The notes below the pieces were generated by a model. That model had not been told where the DNA came from, made no database searches, and was given only the letters and a program-made list of their open reading frames with translations. From Bradyrhizobium guangdongense (GTDB lineage: Bacteria > Pseudomonadota > Alphaproteobacteria > Rhizobiales > Xanthobacteraceae), in contig NZ_CP030051.1 of the NCBI RefSeq assembly GCF_004114975.1, forward strand, positions 310,001 to 374,000: a stretch of DNA of 64,000 nucleotides, read 5' to 3'. Shown here piece after piece: positions 57,024-64,000 of this stretch. The translations under genes and the position numbers were made by a program. Every line of letters starts with the position of its first letter. The first letter of the stretch is position 1.

Positions 57024-58058
57024 ATGGGTTACAAAGTCGCAGTCGTCGGCGCGACCGGCAATGTCGGACGGGAAATGCTCAACATCCTGGATGAGCGCAA
57101 ATTCCCCGCGGACGAGGTCGTGGCCCTGGCGTCACGTCGCAGCGTCGGCGTCGAGGTCTCCTATGGCGACCGCACCCTGAAGGTCAAAGCGCTCGAGCAT
57201 TACGATTTCTCCGACGTCGACATCTGCCTGATGTCGGCCGGCGGGACGGTGTCGAAGGAATGGTCGCCGAAGATCGGCGCGGCCGGCGCCGTCGTGATCG
57301 ACAATTCCTCGGCCTGGCGCATGGATCCGGACGTGCCGCTGATCGTGCCCGAGGTGAATGCGGCCGCGACCGAAGGCTTCAAGAAGAAGAACATCATCGC
57401 CAACCCGAATTGCTCGACCGCGCAGCTCGTGGTCGCGCTCAAGCCGCTGCACGACAAGGCAACCATCAAGCGCGTCGTGGTCTCGACCTATCAATCGGTG
57501 TCGGGCGCCGGCAAGGACGCGATGGACGAATTGTTCTCGCAGACCAAGGCCGTTTACACCAATGACGAGCTGGTCGCGAAGAAATTCCCCAAGCGCATCG
57601 CCTTCAACGTCATCCCCCACATCGACGTCTTCATGGAAGACGGCTTCACCAAGGAAGAGTGGAAGATGATGGCGGAGACCAAGAAGATCCTCGATCCCAA
57701 GATCAAGCTCACCGCCACCTGTGTGCGCGTGCCTGTGTTCGTCGGTCATTCCGAGGCCGTCAACATCGAGTTCGAGAACCCGATCACGGCGGATGACGCG
57801 CGCGAGATCCTGCGCAAGGCGCCCGGCTGCCTCGTCATCGACAAGCAGGAGCCCGGCGGCTACGCGACGCCGTATGAAGCCGCCGGCGAGGACGCCACCT
57901 ATATCAGCCGCATCCGCGAGGACGCGACGGTCGAGAACGGCCTCGTGCTGTGGTGCGTGTCCGACAATCTGCGGAAGGGCGCGGCGCTCAACGCGATCCA
58001 GATCGCGGAAGTGCTGATCAACCGCAAGCTGATAGCTGCGAAGAAGCAGGCGGCGTAA
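57024..58058 (+). CDS. asd: Aspartate-semialdehyde dehydrogenase
   Basis: A 344-residue enzyme making L-aspartate-4-semialdehyde, the branch point to lysine, diaminopimelate, threonine and methionine. VVGATGNVGREML is the NADP loop, with catalytic Cys130 in IIANPNCST and the conserved SVSGAGKDAMDEL. The length fits the gram-negative-type enzyme. ATG at 57024, with GGAGAG upstream. A family C repeat begins 11 bp after the stop. Confidence 0.97.
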   Translation: MGYKVAVVGATGNVGREMLNILDERKFPADEVVALASRRSVGVEVSYGDRTLKVKALEHYDFSDVDICLMSAGGTVSKEWSPKIGAAGAVVIDNSSAWRMDPDVPLIVPEVNAAATEGFKKKNIIANPNCSTAQLVVALKPLHDKATIKRVVVSTYQSVSGAGKDAMDELFSQTKAVYTNDELVAKKFPKRIAFNVIPHIDVFMEDGFTKEEWKMMAETKKILDPKIKLTATCVRVPVFVGHSEAVNIEFENPITADDAREILRKAPGCLVIDKQEPGGYATPYEAAGEDATYISRIREDATVENGLVLWCVSDNLRKGAALNAIQIAEVLINRKLIAAKKQAA

Positions 58059-58068
58059 CTCCGCTGCC

Positions 58069-58156
58069 GTAGGGCGGGCAAAGGCGCGTAGCGCCGTGCC
58101 CACGATCTTTCCGGTTGAAACAGGTGGTGGGCACGCTTCGCTTTGCCCACTCTACG
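58069..58156. repeat. Dispersed palindromic repeat, family C (copy 2)
   Basis: GGGCAAAGGCGCGTAGCGCC ... GTGCCCAC and GTGGGCACGCTTCGCTTTGCCC. It is the reverse orientation of the copy at 32102-32188. It ends 11 bp before the stop of the convergent carbonic anhydrase gene. Confidence 0.85.
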
Positions 58157-58166
58157 AGAGCGGTGG

Positions 58167-58811
58167 TTACACCACGCTCCGCGCGCTCTTGAATTCCTTG
58201 CTCGCCTTGTCCAGCACGAACAGCGTTCCCTCGGCGACGCCGAAATAGGCGCCGTGCAGCTGCATCTGGCCGCTTTCGACGGCCTTGCGCACGAAGGGGA
58301 ACGTCATCAGGTTTTCGAGACTGCGGAACACGGCGGCCTTCTCGATGCGCTCAACGAATTGCGCCATGGTCTCGTGGTCGCGCTGCTCCACCACTTCGCC
58401 GGGCTTGATGAACATCTGCATCCATTTGCCGATGAAGTCGCCGGGCGTGAGCGGTTCGATCTTGTCGATGAAGGCGCGGATGCCGCCGCATTGCGCATGG
58501 CCGAGCACGACCATGTGCTTCACCTTCAACACGGTCACCGCAAATTCCAGCGCGGCCGAGACGCCGTGCGCGTTCTCGTCGGGTTGATAGGTCGGCACCA
58601 GGTTGGCGATGTTGCGAACCACGAACAGTTCGCCCGGCCCCGCGTCGAAGATCACCTCGGGGGAGACGCGGCTGTCGCAGCAGCCGATCACCATCGTCTC
58701 GGGCGACTGCCCTTTGACCGAGAGCTCGCGGTAGCGGTTCTGCTCGGCCGGCAGCCGCTGGGTGGCGAAGGCGTTGTAGCCGTCCAGCAAGGACTTCGGG
58801 AATGTGATCAT
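58167..58811 (-). CDS. Beta-class carbonic anhydrase
   Basis: A 214-residue zinc enzyme interconverting CO2 and bicarbonate. The zinc ligands are Cys44, His105 and Cys108 (GCCDSRVSPE, GHAQCGG); Asp46 and Arg48 form the conserved dyad. The length matches plant-type beta carbonic anhydrases in bacteria. It is probably cytoplasmic. It is divergent from the CitE-like lyase gene, which needs acyl-CoA metabolism rather than CO2, so linkage may be incidental. Confidence 0.95.
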   Translation of the reverse strand: MITFPKSLLDGYNAFATQRLPAEQNRYRELSVKGQSPETMVIGCCDSRVSPEVIFDAGPGELFVVRNIANLVPTYQPDENAHGVSAALEFAVTVLKVKHMVVLGHAQCGGIRAFIDKIEPLTPGDFIGKWMQMFIKPGEVVEQRDHETMAQFVERIEKAAVFRSLENLMTFPFVRKAVESGQMQLHGAYFGVAEGTLFVLDKASKEFKSARSVV

Positions 58812-58921
58812 GGCCTATGCCTAATCATATACCGCTAGCGCGAACAAGCCTTTCGAACAGGCAGGGCCGGTGCTATCGCCTCTGGTCAAGCCAGCTTGAG
58901 GAACCCGGAAGGAACGCCAGC

Positions 58922-59803
58922 ATGACCCGCCCGCGCCGCAGCCATCTGTTCATGCCCGGCTCCAACCCCCGCGCGCTGGAGAAGGCACGGAATCTGGCCG
59001 CCGACGGCTTGATCCTGGACCTCGAAGACTCGGTTGCCCCCGACGCCAAGAGGACGGCACGCGACGGTATCGCCGCCGCGATCGCGGCCAAGGGCTTTGG
59101 CAAGCGCGAGATCCTGATCCGCACCAACGGCCTCGATTCGCCCTGGTGGGCGGAGGACGTCGCGATGGCCGCCAAGGCCTCGCCTGACGGCATTCTGGTT
59201 CCAAAAGTTTCAAGCATCGAGGATCTCCAGACCATCGGCCGCGACCTCGCCGGGCTCGGTGCCGCGCCGACGGTGAAGGTCTGGGCGATGATCGAGACCG
59301 CCCGCGCGGTGCTGCATGCCGAGGAGCTGGCCGAGGCCGGTCGCGACCCCAAGACGCGCCTGACAGGCTTCGTGTTCGGCCCGAACGACATCTCGCGCGA
59401 GACCCGGATCAAGATGCTGCCCGGCCGCGCCGCGATGATCCCGATGATCACCCATTGCATCCTGGCAACGCGCGCCGCGGGCCTAGAGATCCTCGATGGT
59501 CCCTACAGCGACATCGCCAATCCTGACGGCTTCGCCACCGAATGCGCGCAAGGCCGCGACCTCGGCTTCGACGGCAAGACGCTGATCCATCCTTCGCAGA
59601 TCGAAGCCTGCAACGCGATCTTCACGCCGCCGGAAGAGGAAGTGGCGCGCGCCCGCAAGATCATCGCGGCGTTCGAGCTGCCGGAAAACGTCTCGCGCGG
59701 CGCCATCCGTCTCGATGGCGCGATGGTGGAGCGCCTGCACGCCGACATGGCGCGGCGGACGATCGAGATCGCCGATGCGATCGCGGCGATGGGGAAGGCT
59801 TGA
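58922..59803 (+). CDS. CoA ester lyase (HpcH/HpaI, CitE-like)
   Basis: A 293-residue TIM-barrel lyase. LILDLEDSVAP (about 33-43) supplies metal-binding residues and VWAMIETARAV and GFVFGPNDISRE are further family motifs. RSHLFMPG at the N-terminus is typical. It may cleave (3S)-citramalyl-CoA, malyl-CoA or a similar ester. No citrate lyase partners (citD, citF) are present, so it is not the classical citrate lyase. ATG 58922 is preceded by GGAAGGA. Confidence 0.9.
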   Translation: MTRPRRSHLFMPGSNPRALEKARNLAADGLILDLEDSVAPDAKRTARDGIAAAIAAKGFGKREILIRTNGLDSPWWAEDVAMAAKASPDGILVPKVSSIEDLQTIGRDLAGLGAAPTVKVWAMIETARAVLHAEELAEAGRDPKTRLTGFVFGPNDISRETRIKMLPGRAAMIPMITHCILATRAAGLEILDGPYSDIANPDGFATECAQGRDLGFDGKTLIHPSQIEACNAIFTPPEEEVARARKIIAAFELPENVSRGAIRLDGAMVERLHADMARRTIEIADAIAAMGKA

Positions 59804-59874
59804 GGATTCCGTTCCGCGGATCGAAGGCTCGCCGCCGCACCTGCAGCCCGCTCATCCTGGCGGCCATAGAAAAC

Positions 59875-60846
59875 CTACGACCTTCGTCTCGCATTCTTCA
59901 ACGTCTCGGACGGCAGCTCGCCGACCTCGCGCCGGTACTCGGATGCGAAGCGGCCAAGGTTTCTGAAGCCGCATTTGAAGGCCACCGCGAGTACGCTGGT
60001 CTGCCCGTCAGGCCGGCGTAGCATCTCCGCCGCGCGATGGAGGCGAATGCGCCGCGCGAACTGGCCGGGCGAACCGCGTCCGGCATCGGAAAACTCTCTG
60101 AAAACGGTCCGCACGCTCACATTGGCAATCCCGGCGATCATTTCCAGGTCGAGCGGTTCGTCCCAATGAGCCTCGATGTAGGATTCGACGATATCGATCA
60201 CGGTCCGGTTGGCGCCCGGCGGCGAGCGCTGCAGCCGATCCGTGAAGTTGTGCCTGTGCGCCAGAAGCATTCGCACCATCAATGCCCGCTCGAGTTCGGC
60301 GATGGCGACGGGTGAGTATTCGTGCCCGAACTTCTCCAGCTCCTCTGCAAATCTGAAAACATCGTGGCGCAGATGCGTCATGACCGCGGGATCGGGCTCG
60401 CTCGCAACGAAGCGCAGTCTCGCGCCGGAATCGTCGCCGATCATGCTCTTCAGCAGGCGCTCCGTCGCAAGCGTGTCTATCCTCACCACCAGCTGACGAT
60501 AGCCCGGTCCGAAGCTGAGATTCAGCCGGGTGTCCCCCATCACGACCGGACTCCAGGCCTCGATCGGCCGGCTGTCCCCATGGGTTCTGAAGCTTGCATG
60601 GCCCTGAATCGAGAAGAACTGGCGGAGGATTTGCGATTCGGGAAATGCGAGCGATGCCTCGCCGTCATAGGCGCAGAACGCGATGCCGATCGCATTGAGG
60701 AGAGCAAAATTCGCCTGGACGCCAAACGTATCGCCGCGCCTGTCGAATCGGTCGGCGCCGTATTCCGCGAACAGCCGGTCGCGCGCGAACTCGCTGTCGC
60801 GCGACCGAAGCAAAGGATAGCGGTCGAGATAGGAAACGGAGCCCAA
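59875..60846 (-). CDS. AraC-family transcriptional regulator
   Basis: A 323-residue regulator. The C-terminal 100 residues form the double HTH: DLEMIAGIANVSVRTVFREF and, after RRIRLHRAAEML, VLAVAFKCGFRNLGRFASEYRREVGELP. The N-terminal part (about 1-190) resembles the AraC-binding-like (RipA/FeaR-type) ligand domain. The start is a TTG at 60846 with GAGG eight bases upstream. It may control the neighbouring lyase or chemoreceptor; nothing in the sequence proves it. Confidence 0.9.
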   Translation of the reverse strand: MGSVSYLDRYPLLRSRDSEFARDRLFAEYGADRFDRRGDTFGVQANFALLNAIGIAFCAYDGEASLAFPESQILRQFFSIQGHASFRTHGDSRPIEAWSPVVMGDTRLNLSFGPGYRQLVVRIDTLATERLLKSMIGDDSGARLRFVASEPDPAVMTHLRHDVFRFAEELEKFGHEYSPVAIAELERALMVRMLLAHRHNFTDRLQRSPPGANRTVIDIVESYIEAHWDEPLDLEMIAGIANVSVRTVFREFSDAGRGSPGQFARRIRLHRAAEMLRRPDGQTSVLAVAFKCGFRNLGRFASEYRREVGELPSETLKNARRRS

Positions 60847-61365
60847 ATCAGAATCCTCAAAAGCTCAAATTAGTGAATCGGACTCGGGGCGCCACCAATT
60901 GGAAATTGCAGCGAAGAACTGCGGGACGCAACGGATACGTTCGCGAGAGCCGGGCAGATCACGCCGCCCCCTGCGACAAAATGCCTGAACACGCAGCGCC
61001 CCTGCCAGGCGCCACCTTTGCCTGTCGCAGACCAACCAGTCCGGAAGGCACGGAGGTCTATTCAGTCCTTCGCGGTTGGGTTCTGCCGAATACCGATAGT
61101 CGCCTTAGGCCAGCCTTCGCAATTTATGCCCGGTAACGGCGCCGATCTCATCGGGTGTCGCTGTCAGGTTAATCGCGCTGGCAAAATCCGGCCATTGTGT
61201 CTTCGATCGGGCAAATACTCTGATAATTCGATTCATATACTTGCTCGCTACGTGGGTGGCGTGTGCAGCGGTGGTCGCGAGCGCACGACCTCCGGTGGGA
61301 TCATCATACTGATGCCGTTCTCGAGCGAATGCGCCACGAACGGAAGCCAATGTCGGAGCAGAAAA
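60847..61365. other. Intergenic region between AraC regulator and chemoreceptor
   Basis: 519 bp with no convincing gene. A minus-strand open frame ends at 61105 with [19 protein letters not shown], whose wording resembles the C-terminus of tyrosine recombinases; it could be a remnant. The remainder probably holds the divergent promoters. Confidence 0.5.
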
Positions 61366-63042
61366 ATGTTCGGTCGCAAGTCCAGGATTGATGCACAAGC
61401 GCGGCTCGATGCTATTGGCCGCTCCCAAGCGATGATCGAATTCAACCTGGACGGCACGATCATCACGGCCAACCAGAACTTTCTCGACGCTCTCGGCTAT
61501 CGGCTTGACGAGATTCAAGGCAAGCATCATTCCTTGTTCGTGCCGGCCGACCAGCGCGACAGTGCCGAGTACAAGGCATTCTGGGCCGCGTTGAATCGCG
61601 GCGAATATCAGGCGCGCGAGTTCAAGCGGATCGCGAAGGACGGGCGCGAAGTCTGGATCGAAGCGTCCTACAATCCGGTGCGCGACGGCGACGGCAAGAC
61701 GGTCATGGTCGCCAAGATCGCGACCGAGATCACGGCCAAGAAGCTGCGCAGCATGGCGGATGCGTCCAAGCTCGCCGCCATCAGCCGCGCTCAGGCCGTC
61801 ATCGAGTTCAAGCTCGACGGCACCATCGTCACGGCCAACGAGAATTTCTGCAAGGCGCTCGGCTATTCGTTATCCGAGATCGAGGGCAAGCATCACAGCC
61901 TGTTCATGCCCGCAGCAGAGCGCGACAGCGCCGCCTACCGCGAATTCTGGGAGAAGCTCAACCGCGGTGAGTACCAGGCCGGGGAGTTCAAGCGGATCGG
62001 CAAGGGCGGCAAGGAGGTGTGGATTCTGGCGAGCTATAATCCCGTGCTGGACGACGCGGGCAAGCCGTTCGGCGTCGTCAAATTTGCGAGCGACGTCACC
62101 GCACAGAAGCTGAAGAACGCCGACCTCGCCGGCCAGATCGCGGCGATCGACAAGGCTCAGGCGGTGATCGAGTTCAACATGGACGGCACGATCATTACCG
62201 CCAACCCCAATTTCCTCGGTGCGCTCGGTTATTCCCTGGATGAGATCAGGGGGCGCCATCACAGCATGTTCGTCGAGCCCAGCGAGCGCGACGGCGCGGC
62301 ATATCGCGAGTTCTGGGCGGCGCTCAATCGCGGGGAGTATCAGGCGGCCGAATACAAGCGCATCGGCAAAGGGGGCAAGGAAGTCTACATCCAGGCGTCC
62401 TACAATCCGATCCTCGACCTCAACGGCAAGCCGTTCAAGGTCGTGAAATATGCCACCGATACCACCAGGCAGGTGCTGGTCCGCATGGGCAACGAGCGCG
62501 TCCGCGGCATGATGGAATCGGTCGCCGCCGGCTCGGAGGAGCTCAACGCATCGGTGCGGGAGATTGCGGAAGCCATGACCAAATCACGCGAGACCGCGAT
62601 CGGGGCGGTGGAGCAGGTCGCCTCGGCCGACGCACAGGCTCAGCGTCTCACCGACGCCGCGCAGGCGATGAGCGGGATCGTCGAGATGATCAACAACATC
62701 ACCGGGCAAATCAACCTGCTGGCGCTCAATGCCACGATCGAATCGGCGCGCGCCGGCGAAGCCGGCCGCGGCTTCGCCGTGGTCGCATCCGAGGTGAAGG
62801 GCCTGGCCAACCAGGCCAAGCAGGCCACCGACAAGATCGCGCAGGAGATCGGCAGCCTCAATGGAATTTCCGGCGATGTCGTCAGCGCGCTGAGCTCGAT
62901 CAAGCAGGCGATCAACAACGTCAGCGAATACGTGACCTCGACGGCCGCGGCGATCGAGGAGCAGAGCACGGTGACCAACGAGATGTCGACCAGCATGCAG
63001 CGCGCAGCCGCAGAAGCGGCTGCGATGGCGGGCCGTGGCTGA
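61366..63042 (+). CDS. Soluble methyl-accepting chemotaxis protein with three PAS repeats
   Basis: A 558-residue receptor without a membrane segment. Three PAS domains follow one another at residues 15-124, 137-246 and 259-368, with an exact period of 122 residues and high mutual identity ([36 protein letters not shown]). A cytoplasmic MCP signalling hairpin follows, with [25 protein letters not shown] near its tip (about 450-474). It resembles BdlA/Aer-like energy or redox receptors. The ATG at 61366 is preferred to an upstream ORF start at 61018, which lacks coding character. No che genes are adjacent. Confidence 0.92.
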   Translation: MFGRKSRIDAQARLDAIGRSQAMIEFNLDGTIITANQNFLDALGYRLDEIQGKHHSLFVPADQRDSAEYKAFWAALNRGEYQAREFKRIAKDGREVWIEASYNPVRDGDGKTVMVAKIATEITAKKLRSMADASKLAAISRAQAVIEFKLDGTIVTANENFCKALGYSLSEIEGKHHSLFMPAAERDSAAYREFWEKLNRGEYQAGEFKRIGKGGKEVWILASYNPVLDDAGKPFGVVKFASDVTAQKLKNADLAGQIAAIDKAQAVIEFNMDGTIITANPNFLGALGYSLDEIRGRHHSMFVEPSERDGAAYREFWAALNRGEYQAAEYKRIGKGGKEVYIQASYNPILDLNGKPFKVVKYATDTTRQVLVRMGNERVRGMMESVAAGSEELNASVREIAEAMTKSRETAIGAVEQVASADAQAQRLTDAAQAMSGIVEMINNITGQINLLALNATIESARAGEAGRGFAVVASEVKGLANQAKQATDKIAQEIGSLNGISGDVVSALSSIKQAINNVSEYVTSTAAAIEEQSTVTNEMSTSMQRAAAEAAAMAGRG

Positions 63043-63068
63043 TCGGGACCGGGCGACCCGCGCGGCGC

Positions 63069-63488
63069 TCAGCGCTGCGCGTGGTCGGCGCGGTCGAGCG
63101 ATTCCAGCGTCGCGGCGTTGGCGCAATAGCCGTGATAGTTCTCGGCGGCGGTGCCCTCGGCGAGATCGCGGTCGCATTGTCCCTTGTGATTGCACAGCGA
63201 GCAGACCCGCTCCAGGTCGCGCAGCAACAGCGGCTGGGCGCGGCCGAGGGCTTCTGCGCTGATGCCGAGCTGCTCCAGCATCTTCGGCAGTTCGTCTGCC
63301 GAGTGCTTGCCGTGACGGACCAGCTCCTCGAGATCGTCAGGCGCAATCCTGAGGTCGCTCGCAATCCGGTCGAAATCGGCGCGATCGAGCTGCCGCATCT
63401 CGTTCACCTCGCGGCGATGCTTCAGCCAGCCGGCAAAGGACTCGATGAGATCCTGGACGATGGGATAAGGCCTGCTTGCGGTGCTCAT
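63069..63488 (-). CDS. DUF6455 family protein
   Basis: A 139-residue soluble protein. Its C-terminal third has four cysteines, C-x2-C, a third five residues later (CSLCNHKGQC) and a fourth in YHGYCANA, consistent with a metal or Fe-S site. The N-terminal helices (about 40-90) carry a DDLEELVRHGKHSADELP segment typical of the family in rhizobiales. Function unknown. It is convergent with the chemoreceptor. Confidence 0.85.
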   Translation of the reverse strand: MSTASRPYPIVQDLIESFAGWLKHRREVNEMRQLDRADFDRIASDLRIAPDDLEELVRHGKHSADELPKMLEQLGISAEALGRAQPLLLRDLERVCSLCNHKGQCDRDLAEGTAAENYHGYCANAATLESLDRADHAQR

Positions 63489-63593
63489 GGCGAAGCTCCA
63501 TTCGAACGGCGGAATTGGAGCGAATTAAGCACAATGATGCAGGAGCGCGTTGCGCTGGATCAAACAGGAAAGAGCGTCGCGGCCTCCGCTGCA

Positions 63594-63733
63594 CCTCTCC
63601 CGCTTGCGGGAGAGGTCGGCGCGTCCGGCGATGCAAAGCATCGTCCCGTGCGCCGGGTGAGGGCTTTCTCCCCTTGGTGGTTCTCGCTTGCGGAGACACC
63701 CCCACCCCAGCCCTCCCCCGCAAGCGGGAGAGG
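63594..63733. repeat. Dispersed palindromic repeat, family D (copy 2)
   Basis: CCTCTCCCGCTTGCGGGAG at the left and CCCTCCCCCGCAAGCGGGAG at the right, with a GATGCAAAGCATC inner hairpin. Same frame as 11096-11229. Confidence 0.75.
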
Positions 63734-63755
63734 GAGCGCACCTTATGCGCGGCAG

Positions 63756-64000
63756 CTATGCAAACCGCTCCGCCGCCCACGCATAGAGGCTCCCCGGGAT
63801 CGGCTTTTCGCCGCCGCGGCCCTTGGGCGAGATGTGCAGGCCGATGATCTCGGGATTGGTGACGAGACCGAGATAGCTGGAGGGGTCGAAGAACAGCTTT
63901 GGCTCGGCATGCACGGCGTAGAACGACTGTTTTGGCAGCGCGTTGTGCAATTCGCCGGTGCGGCGCGCGAGTGCGGTGAGCGCCGCCGGCCCGTAGATCG
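63756..64000 (-). CDS. Unidentified protein, 3' part only
   Basis: The reading frame is open from the window edge to a TAG at 63756, so about 80 C-terminal residues are visible. They include ARRTGELHNALPKQSF, EPKLFFDPSSYLG and end in LYAWAAERFA. No start is in the window. I do not recognise the family. Codon use looks like the neighbouring genes. Confidence 0.65.
   Translation of the reverse strand, partial: IYGPAALTALARRTGELHNALPKQSFYAVHAEPKLFFDPSSYLGLVTNPEIIGLHISPKGRGGEKPIPGSLYAWAAERFA

Noticed and set aside
57899..58150. Minus-strand frame starting MGKAKRAHHL
   Set aside because: Generated by the family C repeat and asd antisense; such frames recur with every copy of the repeat.
60873..61136. 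87-residue plus-strand open frame
   Set aside because: No coding character or family resemblance; lies in a divergent promoter region.

Overview
The window looks like a chromosomal segment of an alphaproteobacterium of the Bradyrhizobium/Rhodopseudomonas group. This rests on uniformly high GC, a malonyl-CoA synthetase that reads like Rhodopseudomonas MatB, an SbmA/BacA-type ABC transporter, the alphaproteobacterial sdhCDAB and YggT-DUF167-folD-ppa gene orders, and many dispersed palindromic intergenic repeats of the kind common in that genus. Genus-level placement is inference. No rRNA, CRISPR array or prophage was seen. One tRNA (Ala, CGC) and one intact IS1182-family insertion sequence are present.

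Layout. 1-9.1 kb: the end of an MFS transporter, a Tat-exported hydrolase, a cytochrome P450, a DUF5939 class III adenylate cyclase, a TerB-like protein, an SDR, a glutamine amidotransferase-like protein and a crotonase-fold protein that lacks both classical hydratase glutamates. 9.2-12.5 kb: tRNA-Ala, YggT, DUF167, folD, ppa and a GNAT acetyltransferase. 12.7-15.9 kb: a tightly packed operon (secreted alpha/beta hydrolase, DUF2269, SDR-DoxX fusion, DCC thiol protein). 16-24 kb: amine oxidase, typA, Crp-like regulator, receiver protein, phoD and a membrane-tethered TAXI protein. 24-32 kb: pterin dehydratase, DUF1232, quinone oxidoreductase, DECR-like SDR, IalB-like protein, rlmN, a small membrane protein, PAP2 phosphatase and argG.

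32-41 kb (mostly minus strand): a proline-rich OmpA-family protein, a coupled stress-type pair (small Pro-rich protein and PPOX-fold protein), a VOC protein, FkbM methyltransferase, an SbmA/BacA-like ABC transporter and a hybrid sensor kinase. 41-44.7 kb: sdhCDAB. 45-52.8 kb: TSUP permease, a DUF3658-like protein, matB with a divergent SDR, a fasciclin protein, a cytochrome b / Tat-lipoprotein molybdoenzyme pair and an MFS transporter. 52.9-58.2 kb: leuB, IS1182 element, two hypothetical genes and asd. 58-64 kb: carbonic anhydrase, CitE-like lyase, AraC regulator, a soluble triple-PAS chemoreceptor, a DUF6455 protein and the 3' end of an unidentified gene.

Most of the window is core metabolism: TCA cycle, arginine, leucine and aspartate-family synthesis, one-carbon metabolism and translation support. 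The items most worth a second look are the IS1182 insertion at the leuB terminator hairpin with a 22-bp duplication, five families of dispersed palindromic repeats, the 122-residue-period PAS chemoreceptor, the TAXI protein with two membrane anchors, the catalytically altered crotonase and glutamine amidotransferase, and the BclA-like exporter. I did not find a clear multi-gene defence or other undescribed system.
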